Below are positions 35,500 to 43,746 of a stretch of 64,000 bases of DNA, in pieces. The DNA comes from Eubacteriales bacterium (GTDB taxonomy: Bacteria; Bacillota; Clostridia; Lachnospirales; Lachnospiraceae). The notes beneath the pieces were generated by a model. It was not told where the DNA came from and searched no databases. It saw only the letters and a program-made list of their open reading frames with translations. Position numbers and translations under genes: made by a program. The DNA lies in the NCBI GenBank assembly GCA_030539055.1, contig JAUNSV010000007.1, forward strand, positions 1 to 64,000, read 5' to 3'. The first letter of the stretch is position 1. Each line of letters begins with the position of its first letter.

Positions 35500-37401
35500 T
35501 TATTGCTTTTTTTTAATCAAGTATCTTTTATCACCATCTTTTCTTGTTATACCTTTTCTATCAAAATATTCTAGTAATGCTAAAGCAACTTTTCTTGAAG
35601 AAGATATTGAATCTCTATATTCAGATAATAGTATATCTTTATTTTCTCCTATTTCAAAAATTTTATCCATTTCAATATTTACATATTTTGAATGCATAAA
35701 ATATCTCTCATCTAATCTTATTATTGTTTTAGATAAAATCATTGAAGTAAAAACTTCTTTGAAATTTTTATACTCTTTAAAAGTATCTGTTAATTCTACA
35801 AATGATGGAACATTTACATTTGCATCTAAAAAGTATTGTTCTATCTTTTGATGCAATACTTCATCGCTTTCTTTTCTGTATGGTTTAAAATCATATAAAG
35901 ATATTATATTTTCATTTACTTTTACATTCTTTTTTTGTTTACATATATTAATTATATCTTCTGCTTCTTTTTTATAATTCTCAGTGCATAATTTTGTTTT
36001 GACTTCCTCTAAATTCATACCTTGAAGCATAGAATTATCATTATGAAAGTTAGATAATAATTTTATCAAATTTTTTCTTTTTAATTCAAAAAACTCTGTA
36101 GATAATGCTTTTTTATCAGAGATCATTATTACTTTTTTTTGATCTATTAAAATATTTAAGTCATTTTTTGATTTGGATTTATCTAAAAATTCTCTATTGA
36201 TTATAGTTTGATAATCTAAATACATATTAGAAAATTCTTTTATTAATAAATACAAAATATCTATATTACTGCCTTTATCTTTAATTTGTAGGTCTTCTTT
36301 TGCATTATTTTTATTATGTCTTTTTTTTATTGCAAAAGGATCTATGACTCTTCCACCAGCTATTGTTTTATTTTCAATATTTCTTATTATAAAATGATCA
36401 AATTTTTTTAGTGCAATTTCTTCTACTAATCTTAATTGTGCATAAGTATTTTCGCCTTTTTTTAATTCATCTTTACCAAAAATTACAATTTTTGCTTTAT
36501 ATTCACCACTACCAATATATAAATTAATTTTTTGATTGTTTTTTATGTGTGCATAATCTGTATCAAGTAATTCTATATATATATCTATTATCATAGATGG
36601 ATAAATTGAATCTTCAAGTGCAATAACATCGCCTCTTTTAAAATCTTCTTTATCTAAATTAGAAATGTTTAATGCTACTCTTTCATGGCATATTGCTTCA
36701 CTTACATTGTTATTATGAACTTGTATGCCTCTTATTTTTATATTTCTTTTTTCTGGATAAAGCATAGCTTTTTTTTCTATATCTACTTTACCCTCTAACA
36801 AAGTGCCTGTTACTATAGTACCAAATCCTTTCATAGAAAAAATTCTGTCTATTGGCATTCTAAAAGCTTTATTAATATCATTATTATTTAATTTGACTAA
36901 GTCATTATCTATTTCATTTTTTAATTCTTCTATTCCATCATTAGTATACGATGAAACAGCAATCATTTTTTTATCATAAAAAAAAGTATTTTTTAAGTCT
37001 TCTTTAATTATTTCTTTTTGCATATTTATTAATTCATCATCAAGCAAATCTTTTTTTGTGAGTGCTACTATACCCTCTTTTATATCAAGTAGTGTTAAAA
37101 TATCTATATGTTCTCTTGTTTGGGGCATAACGCCCTCATCAAGTGCTATTACTAATATAGCATAATCTATTCCACTAGCTCCACATAACATATTACGAAT
37201 GAATTTTTCATGACCAGGAACATCTATAATTGATATAGTGCCAGATTTTTTTAAATCTACATAAGAAAAACCAATATCAATTGTGATCCCTCTTTTCTTC
37301 TCTTCCTTTAATCTATCACAATCTATACCAGTCATACTTTTTATTAATGCAGTTTTGCCATGATCCACATGCCCTGCTGTACCAATAATAATATTTCTCA
37401 T
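35500..37401 (-). CDS. selB: Selenocysteine-specific elongation factor SelB
   Basis: The GTPase that delivers Sec-tRNA to UGA codons marked by a SECIS hairpin. G1 AGHVDHGKT (residues 9-17), RGITIDIGF (switch I), DVPGHEKF (G3) and TKKD (G4) lead an EF-Tu-like body. The C-terminal ~270 residues are winged-helix domains that bind SECIS. Length 633 is normal. It begins 11 nt after selA and ends 3 nt before tRNA-Sec. Confidence 0.96.
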   Translation of the reverse strand: MRNIIIGTAGHVDHGKTALIKSMTGIDCDRLKEEKKRGITIDIGFSYVDLKKSGTISIIDVPGHEKFIRNMLCGASGIDYAILVIALDEGVMPQTREHIDILTLLDIKEGIVALTKKDLLDDELINMQKEIIKEDLKNTFFYDKKMIAVSSYTNDGIEELKNEIDNDLVKLNNNDINKAFRMPIDRIFSMKGFGTIVTGTLLEGKVDIEKKAMLYPEKRNIKIRGIQVHNNNVSEAICHERVALNISNLDKEDFKRGDVIALEDSIYPSMIIDIYIELLDTDYAHIKNNQKINLYIGSGEYKAKIVIFGKDELKKGENTYAQLRLVEEIALKKFDHFIIRNIENKTIAGGRVIDPFAIKKRHNKNNAKEDLQIKDKGSNIDILYLLIKEFSNMYLDYQTIINREFLDKSKSKNDLNILIDQKKVIMISDKKALSTEFFELKRKNLIKLLSNFHNDNSMLQGMNLEEVKTKLCTENYKKEAEDIINICKQKKNVKVNENIISLYDFKPYRKESDEVLHQKIEQYFLDANVNVPSFVELTDTFKEYKNFKEVFTSMILSKTIIRLDERYFMHSKYVNIEMDKIFEIGENKDILLSEYRDSISSSRKVALALLEYFDRKGITRKDGDKRYLIKKKQ

Positions 37402-37412
37402 TTGTTCCTTTG

Positions 37413-38801
37413 TTACTTGTTTAATTTAATAATCTCTTCCTTTATGATATTATAATCTTCTTTTTCTATTGTTCTAAAGTCTAAGAGGAAATTATTATTT
37501 TTTATTCTACCAATAATTGGATTGTTTGATAACCTAAATTTTTTTTCTATATCATTTACACTTAATTTATTTTTTTTAATAGATAAACAAACTGTTTTTA
37601 ATTTTACTCCAGGTAAGCTTCCACCACCAACCTCAGATTCATCATCTATTAAATCTAATTCTATATCACTTATATTTTTACACATTTTAAGAAAATAATT
37701 TACTTCTTTTTTTATTTCTTCATAAGTTTTATTTATCATCTTTAAAGTAGGTATTTTTTTGTAATAATCTTCATCATCTCGATATACTCTTAAAGTTGCC
37801 TCAAGTGCCATAAGAGTCATTTTGTCTACTCTAAATGCTCTCATAAGTGGGTTCTTTTTTATTTGATCTATGTATTTTTTCTTTCCCATTATTATGCCAG
37901 CCTGTGATGCACCTAAGAGTTTATCACCACTAAAACATAAAATGTCTACTCCAGATTTAATTGCTTCATATATATTTATTTCATCATATATACCTATTTT
38001 TGACAAATCATAAAATAGTCCACTTCCTAGGTCAAAAATCAATGGTATATTATGCTTATTTGCTATTTTTTTTAATTCAATTATACTTGGTGATTCATTG
38101 AAGCCTATAATTTTAAAATTGCTTGTATGTACTTTTAATATAGCTTTTGTTTCTTCATCAATATTATTTTCATAATCACTAAGGTGAGTTTTATTTGTTG
38201 TTCCAACTTCTTTTAATATTGTATTACTTTCTCTCATTATATCGGGGATTCTAAATGATCCTCCTATTTCTACTAATTCACCTCTAGATACTAAAACATT
38301 TTTATTTTTTGTAAGTGTAGATAAAATCAAAAAAACTGCAGCTGCATTATTATTAACAACTATTGCTTCTTCTATATCAAACATCTCCTTAAGAATAGAA
38401 TTAATATGAATATATCTTTCACCTCTTTCGCCTTTCAATAAATCGTATTCCAAGTTAGAGTAATTTTTAGATATTTCATATACTTTTTTTGCTGCTTCCT
38501 CCGGTAAATTTGCTCTTCCAAAATTTGTATGGAGTACAATACCTGTAGCATTAATTACTTTTTTTAAAGAGAAAGATGAATATTTTTCTATATTATTTTT
38601 TATCATAATATTTATTTCTTCTTCAGATGGCACATTATTTATTTTTTCTTCAATAATGTTTTTTCTAATTTCATCTAAAACATTTCTAATACAAGTTAGA
38701 ACTGTTTTTTTTGAAAACTCATCTAATAGTTTTACACAAAAAAAACTGTTTTGTACAGTGTCTACTTTTGGTATTTTTTTTAATAATAGTTTTTTTTCCA
38801 T
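37413..38801 (-). CDS. selA: L-seryl-tRNA(Sec) selenium transferase SelA
   Basis: A PLP enzyme converting Ser-tRNA(Sec) to Sec-tRNA(Sec) with selenophosphate; 462 residues. NATGIVLHTNFGRANLPEEA, VNNNAAAVFLIL, SRGELVEIGGSFRIPDIM and the PLP-lysine segment CFSGDKLLGASQAGII identify it. The gene's start codon immediately follows a 17-bp hairpin and a T-rich stretch, with no visible Shine-Dalgarno site, so its expression may depend on read-through from the hydrogenase operon or on a start near the ATG. selD was not found in the window. Confidence 0.95.
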   Translation of the reverse strand: MEKKLLLKKIPKVDTVQNSFFCVKLLDEFSKKTVLTCIRNVLDEIRKNIIEEKINNVPSEEEINIMIKNNIEKYSSFSLKKVINATGIVLHTNFGRANLPEEAAKKVYEISKNYSNLEYDLLKGERGERYIHINSILKEMFDIEEAIVVNNNAAAVFLILSTLTKNKNVLVSRGELVEIGGSFRIPDIMRESNTILKEVGTTNKTHLSDYENNIDEETKAILKVHTSNFKIIGFNESPSIIELKKIANKHNIPLIFDLGSGLFYDLSKIGIYDEINIYEAIKSGVDILCFSGDKLLGASQAGIIMGKKKYIDQIKKNPLMRAFRVDKMTLMALEATLRVYRDDEDYYKKIPTLKMINKTYEEIKKEVNYFLKMCKNISDIELDLIDDESEVGGGSLPGVKLKTVCLSIKKNKLSVNDIEKKFRLSNNPIIGRIKNNNFLLDFRTIEKEDYNIIKEEIIKLNK

Positions 38802-38809
38802 AAAAATAA

Positions 38810-38849
38810 TTTAAGAGTAAGCTTATTTTTGAATAAGCCTACTCTTAAA
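38810..38849 (-). terminator. Strong hairpin between hydA and selA
   Basis: On the minus strand a 17-bp stem (one G-T pair) runs from 38849-38833 and 38826-38810 around a six-base loop, followed by TTATTTTT. It fits an intrinsic terminator for the fdhF-hydA operon, but it sits only 8 nt before the selA start codon, so it may act as an attenuator for selA. Confidence 0.75.
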
Positions 38850-38863
38850 TTTTGTATCAAATT

Positions 38864-40252
38864 TTATTTCTTCTTAGTTTTTCCATTGTAATAAGTTGTA
38901 TGCAATAAGTGATGTGATTTTTCTCCATTTGGTTCACCAAAATAATCTTTGTAAATTTTCTTTATACTTGGATTATCATGAGATTTTCTTAATGGCAAGT
39001 TTTCATCATGCTTATATGTAGAATTTCTTCTATGATCTATAGCTTCAAATGTATCTGTATCCTCTAGAAGTTTAGGTTGTCCTCCTCCACTTACACATCC
39101 AGATGGGCAAGTCATTACTTCTATGAAATGATAATCATTCAATTTACCAGCTTTTAAATCTTCCATAACTTCTTTAACATTCTTTAAGCCAGTTACAACA
39201 CCAACTTTGAGTGTCAAATCACCTACTTGTATAAGAGATGTTTTGATACCAGAATAGTTACGAACAGATAAGATGTTTACATCTGGAATAGCTTTCTTTG
39301 TTATAAGTTCATATCCTGTTCTAAGAGCAGCTTCCATAACTCCGCCACCTACACCAAATATTACTCCAGCACCAGTATAATCACCTAATGGAGAATCATA
39401 CTCTTCATCTTTTAAATTAGCAAAATCTATACCTTTATATTTTATTAGATAAGCTAATTCTCTTGTAGTTAAAACAACATCAACATCTTTGAATCCACTT
39501 GATTTCATTTCTTCTCTATTACACTCATACTCTTTACAAGTACAAGGCATTACAGAAACACTAAATACATTCTCTGGTTTTATTTTGCTCTCTTGTGCTC
39601 CATATGTTTTAAATATAGGTCCAAGCATTTGTTGTGGTGATTTGCAAGAAGAAAGGTGATCTGTCATCTCTGGGTAGTTTAATTCCATAAATCTAACCCA
39701 TGCTGGACAGCATGAAGTAAACATTGGTAAAACTCCACCCTTAGTAACTCTTGTTATTAATTCTGTACCCTCTTCCATAATTGTTAAGTCAGCAGAAAAG
39801 TCTGTATCATACACTTTATCAAAACCAACTTTTCTTAATGCTGCTGCCATTTTTTTATCTGCTAATGATCCAAGTGGGAATCCAAATTCTTCGGCAATAG
39901 CCATACGAACAGCTGGAGCAGATTGAACCATAGTGAATTTTGATTTGTCTTCTAATGCTTCTATTACTTCATTAATGTGAGTAACATTATATGCAGCAAA
40001 TAATGGTTCTTTTACTGTTTCTGGTAAATTTCTTTCTTTTCTTACTTTTTCATAAGCATCATTGCCATGAGATACTATTGATACATAAGATTTGCATTTT
40101 TGTACGCATTGACCACACATTACACATTTATCTGTATTAATTTCTTGTGCTTCTCTTGGATTTCCTTCAATTGCATCTACTGGGCATACTTTTGTACACT
40201 CTTGACATCCTGTACATATATTTTTGTCTATTGTAACATAAGTCATACTCAT
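38864..40252 (-). CDS. hydA2: [FeFe] hydrogenase, HydA2-like catalytic subunit of HDCR
   Basis: Catalyses reversible H2 oxidation at an H-cluster. Two N-terminal 4Fe-4S sites (CTGCQECTKVC and CVMCGQCVQKC) lead into the H-cluster motifs: L1 TSCCPAW, L2 MPCTCKEYE and L3 EVMTCPSGCVSGGGQP. At 462 residues without longer ferredoxin extensions it matches HydA2 of the Acetobacterium woodii hydrogen-dependent CO2 reductase. It overlaps the upstream ferredoxin gene by 4 nt, with AAAGGAGG 7 nt before the ATG. Maturases HydE, HydF and HydG are not in the window. Confidence 0.93.
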   Translation of the reverse strand: MSMTYVTIDKNICTGCQECTKVCPVDAIEGNPREAQEINTDKCVMCGQCVQKCKSYVSIVSHGNDAYEKVRKERNLPETVKEPLFAAYNVTHINEVIEALEDKSKFTMVQSAPAVRMAIAEEFGFPLGSLADKKMAAALRKVGFDKVYDTDFSADLTIMEEGTELITRVTKGGVLPMFTSCCPAWVRFMELNYPEMTDHLSSCKSPQQMLGPIFKTYGAQESKIKPENVFSVSVMPCTCKEYECNREEMKSSGFKDVDVVLTTRELAYLIKYKGIDFANLKDEEYDSPLGDYTGAGVIFGVGGGVMEAALRTGYELITKKAIPDVNILSVRNYSGIKTSLIQVGDLTLKVGVVTGLKNVKEVMEDLKAGKLNDYHFIEVMTCPSGCVSGGGQPKLLEDTDTFEAIDHRRNSTYKHDENLPLRKSHDNPSIKKIYKDYFGEPNGEKSHHLLHTTYYNGKTKKK

Positions 40253-40830
40253 TTCAATTCCTCCTTTCCAAATGATTTAGTTAAAGAAAGGCTGTAAGCA
40301 GATTTAATATTTTTTTCTTTTCTTTCTTTTTCTGGTTCTACTAATCTTAGTGCTTCATTTGGGCATACTCTTACACAAGCAGGTCCGCCATCAATACCTT
40401 GACATAAATCACATTTTGATGCACTTAATTGAGTATCTGTGCATCCAACTTGTGCAACTACTTTACCGTTTTTGCAAAGTGGTAAAAGTGATATTGCTCC
40501 AAATGGACAAGCCATCATACAATCTTTGCATCCAATACATTTTTCAACATCGACAATTACTTTATGGTCAATTCTGCAAATAGCATCTTTTTGACAAGCA
40601 TTTAAGCAAGGTGCATCTTCGCAATGTTTACATTGTATAGGAACACAAAAACCGTCTCCTTTCGTAACATAAAGCTTTGGTGTTACTGGAATAGTAACTG
40701 TACCGACTGTTTTTCCTACACCATTAGTTTTCTTGTTGTGCTCTGCAAAACAAGCAACTTCGCAAGCCTTACAACCAGTACACTTTGATGTATCGCCGAC
40801 TACATACTTCCCTAGTCTTAATTCCTCCAT
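40249..40830 (-). CDS. HycB/HydN-type ferredoxin, HDCR electron-transfer subunit
   Basis: A 193-residue polyferredoxin with four cysteine clusters: CTGCKACEVAC, CKHCEDAPCLNAC, CIGCKDCMMAC and CDLCQGIDGGPACVRVC, a HycB/HydN layout carrying four 4Fe-4S centres. It would pass electrons between the formate dehydrogenase side and the hydrogenase (HycB3 position). A basic C-terminal tail of about 25 residues follows the last cluster. It is coupled to hydA by ATGA overlap and lies 27 nt after the other ferredoxin gene. Confidence 0.9.
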   Translation of the reverse strand: MEELRLGKYVVGDTSKCTGCKACEVACFAEHNKKTNGVGKTVGTVTIPVTPKLYVTKGDGFCVPIQCKHCEDAPCLNACQKDAICRIDHKVIVDVEKCIGCKDCMMACPFGAISLLPLCKNGKVVAQVGCTDTQLSASKCDLCQGIDGGPACVRVCPNEALRLVEPEKERKEKNIKSAYSLSLTKSFGKEELK

Positions 40831-40857
40831 ACGCTATCTCCTTTATTTTATTTTTTA

Positions 40858-41409
40858 TTACTTACAAACTTTTTCAGCCTTTAAAGAAGCTTCGTTCAAT
40901 TCTTTTGCTGTATTTTGTCTATTTTTCTCAACATTATTTATCAAGTCTTCTTCACTTACAACTTTTAATGCTTCGGTTGGACAAACAGCTACACAGGCAG
41001 GACCATCAGGGTTTTCTCTACATAAGTCGCATTTATTTGCTACGATTTTCTTTTCGCCTTTTGCTTGATACTCACATTTTACTTCTGTCATATCTATAGC
41101 ACCAAATGGACATGCATTCATACAATTTTTACAACCTATACAATTTGTTGTATTAATTGTAACTACATTATCTATTATACTTATACAATCATTTGGACAT
41201 ACTGCTTTACAAGCTGGATCCTCACAATGTTTGCATTGTACAGGAACAGATATTGTTGCAGTTTTTACCATATGAAGTCTTGGATTAAATGAATAACTAT
41301 CTGGATCTATTTCAAAAATATGTGAGCCTTCGTGTGATACTACACATGCTATCATACATGTTCTACATCCCATACATAAATCTGGGTTTCCTTTTACAAA
41401 ATGATTCAT
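40858..41409 (-). CDS. HycB/HydN-type ferredoxin next to FdhF
   Basis: A second four-cluster ferredoxin (CMGCRTCMIAC, CKHCEDPACKAVC, CIGCKNCMNAC, CDLCRENPDGPACVAVC), the HycB2-like partner docking on FdhF. The ATG at 41409 is chosen over one nine codons upstream: AAAGGAGG lies before it, it starts 1 nt after the fdhF stop, and the N-terminus MNHFVKGNPDLCMGC aligns with HydN. Length is then 183 residues. Confidence 0.92.
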   Translation of the reverse strand: MNHFVKGNPDLCMGCRTCMIACVVSHEGSHIFEIDPDSYSFNPRLHMVKTATISVPVQCKHCEDPACKAVCPNDCISIIDNVVTINTTNCIGCKNCMNACPFGAIDMTEVKCEYQAKGEKKIVANKCDLCRENPDGPACVAVCPTEALKVVSEEDLINNVEKNRQNTAKELNEASLKAEKVCK

Positions 41410-41410
41410 A

Positions 41411-43603
41411 TTATTTGGCCTCCTTTGCTTCAACATCTATTCCCATACGAGAACGAATGTTTCTATATTCTGTTTTTACATAGTTTTCGGCCCAATCTTG
41501 GTCATTAAGTTTTTTGATATTGACTGCACAATATTTATACTCTGGTGTATTTGAAATAGGATCTAAATTAGCAATAGTAAGTTCATTACATGCTCCAATC
41601 CACCATTGATATGTCATAGCAGTAGCACCCTCTTGCATTCTTTCTGTTGGTAAACATCTTGTCATACACCAACCACGCTTACTAAGTACTTTTACTATTT
41701 CACCCTCTTTTATGCCAAGTTTTTCACAATCTTTTTTATTCATTTGTATCCAACCTGGTTCATCTTCAAGGCTTCTTAATAATCTGCAATTTCCTGTCAT
41801 TGTTCTGCATGAGTAGTGACCTACCTCACGAACTGTATTCAATGAATATGGGAATTCTTCAGATTCTAATTCTTTTGGTGTTCTCCACTCTGTAGCAAAG
41901 AATTTTCCTTTGCCATCTTTAGCTGAGAATTTACCAACATGTAGAGTAGATGTACCTTTATCGTCCATATCTTCAGACTTACATGGCCATTGTACTCCAC
42001 CATACTCTTCCATCTTTTTATATGTAGCACCTATGAAGTTTGGACAAAGCTTTCTCATTTCATCCCAAATTTCTTCAGTGTTCTTGTAATGCATTTTGTA
42101 TCCCATTTTTGTAGATACTTCAGATATAATATCCCAGTCGAGTCTAACTCCCTTAGGAGGCTCAATAACTTTTCTTACTCTTTGGAATCCTCTATCACAG
42201 CATGAATATACACCATCATGTTCACACCAAGTAGTAGCAGGAAGAAATACATCTGCAAATTCTGCTGTTTTATTCATAAATATATCTTGAACTATAACTA
42301 AGTCAAGCTTTCTTAGTGATTCTCTAACTTCTTCTAGATCTGGATCTGTTTGAGCTGGATCTTCTCCAAATATCCAATATGCATGAAGTTGTTTCTTAGG
42401 ATCTTTTTCATTTAATACTTTCTCTGGTACATGAGTTAATGGTGTACCGTTTTCATTTGAAAGTTTTACTCCCCATGCTTTCTCAAATTTCTCTTGAACA
42501 GCTGGATCTGTAACAGCTTGGTATCCTGGATAATTGTTTGGAAGAGCACCCATATCACAAGCACCTTGCACATTGTTTTGTCCTCTAACTGGTCCAACAC
42601 CTGATGCCCACTTACCTATATTACCAGTCATCATAGCTAAGTTAGCTAAGCCTTTAACAACATCAACTGCTTGTCCAAATTGGCAAACACCCATTCCATA
42701 TAGAATTGCAGCTGGTTTAGTTGTTGCATACATTCTAGCTGCTTCTCTAATTTTTTCTGCAGGAATTTGAACTGTCTTTTCAACTGCTTCTGGAGTGTAT
42801 CTATCTTGATCAATAACTTTTACAAAATCTTCCCAACCAGTTGTTCTTTCATTAATAAATGCCTCATCATATAATTTCTCACGATAAATTACATTAGATA
42901 ATGCATAAACAAGAAGTAAATTAGTTCCGCCTTTTAATTGAAGATGTATATCGGCAATACGAGCGGCTTCAACTACTCTAGGATCTGCACAAATTATTTT
43001 TGCACCTTTTTGTTTTGCTCTAATGATTCTTCTTTGTACTATAGGATGAGAATCAGCTCCATTGTAACCATAATTCAAAATACATTTTGCGTCCTCTATT
43101 TCATGAACACCATTTGTCATTGCTCCTGAACCAAATGAATACTGTAGACCCGCTACAGAAGGAGCATGTCATATTCGAGCGCAATGGTCAATATTGTTTG
43201 TACCAATGCAAGCCCTCATAAATTTTTGCATTACATATACGGCTTCATTTCCAGGTGAACGAGCAGAAGCTGTACCCATAATTGAATTAGCACCATATTT
43301 TGCTTTAATCTTAGTTAAGTTATCAACTACAAATTGAATAGCTTCATCCCAAGAACATGGTTCTAATTTTCCTCCCTTTCCACCTCTTCTAATCATAGGT
43401 GAAGTAACCCTTTTTGAAAGAATTTGAGGATCATTTGTAAAATCCCAACCATAGTGACCCTTTAAACAAAGAGTACCTTGATTTGTTCTTCCCATAGCAG
43501 GCACTGCTTTTACTATTTTGTTGGTGTCTGTATCAACTGTAAAATCGATTTGACAACCAGCTCCACAATAAACGCAAGTGTTTCTTACTGTCTTAACTGC
43601 CAT
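41411..43603 (-). CDS. fdhF: Selenocysteine formate dehydrogenase FdhF (FDH-H type)
   Basis: A Mo/W-bis-MGD enzyme interconverting CO2 and formate. The gene is one reading frame interrupted by UGA at 43169-43171, where alignment with E. coli FdhF (CARVU-HGPSVAGL) demands selenocysteine: here CARI-U-HAPSVAGL, residue 145. A 4Fe-4S site near the N-terminus uses Cys10, Cys13, Cys17 and Cys46. Typical later motifs are RGQNNVQGACDMGALPNNYPGY and STVREVGHYSCR. Total about 730 residues, normal for FDH-H. A SECIS hairpin follows the UGA. AAGGAGG stands before the ATG. It leads an HDCR operon with two ferredoxins and HydA2. Confidence 0.96.
43142..43171 (-). promoter_or_regulatory. SECIS element with UGA(Sec) of fdhF
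   Basis: Ten nt after the UGA (43169-43171) the mRNA forms CUGUAG-CGGGU-CUACAG (43158-43142). The loop GGU and the following CU match the GGUCU of the E. coli fdhF SECIS apical loop bound by SelB. Distance and size also match the bacterial type. Confidence 0.88.
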
Positions 43604-43637
43604 TGTTTATTTCCTCCTTAATTTTTTTATCTAATAA

Positions 43638-43734
43638 GTTTCCTTTTCAAAAAGGAAGGCACAGTCGTTTTCTTCTATACCCTTACGGATTACAGCCATA
43701 GGCTTTTATACCCTTAGGCAATAAACTCGGAAAC
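43638..43734 (-). promoter_or_regulatory. Structured leader upstream of fdhF, riboswitch candidate
   Basis: The 143-nt gap before fdhF carries a potential closing helix GTTTCC (43734-43729) with GGAAAC (43643-43638). The last part of that helix competes with a local hairpin TTCCTTT/AAAGGAA (43657-43640). Inside are GCC-TAT-GGC and two near-identical copies of TAAGGGTATARAAG (43716-43703 and 43685-43672). Mutually exclusive stems plus internal repeated motifs suggest a regulatory RNA. A Mo/W-cofactor-sensing class would fit the gene, but I could not match its consensus. Confidence 0.45.
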
Positions 43735-43746
43735 AAAATAGCAATG

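Noticed and set aside
41411-43603. fdhF split by a stop codon into two ORFs (frameshift or pseudogene)
   Set aside because: The stop is UGA at the conserved selenocysteine position, with a SECIS hairpin and selA, selB, selC nearby; it is one functional gene.
43672-43716. Two TAAGGGTATARAAG copies as a CRISPR or mobile-element repeat
   Set aside because: Only two short copies, 17 nt apart, inside a folded leader; they are better explained as part of one RNA structure.
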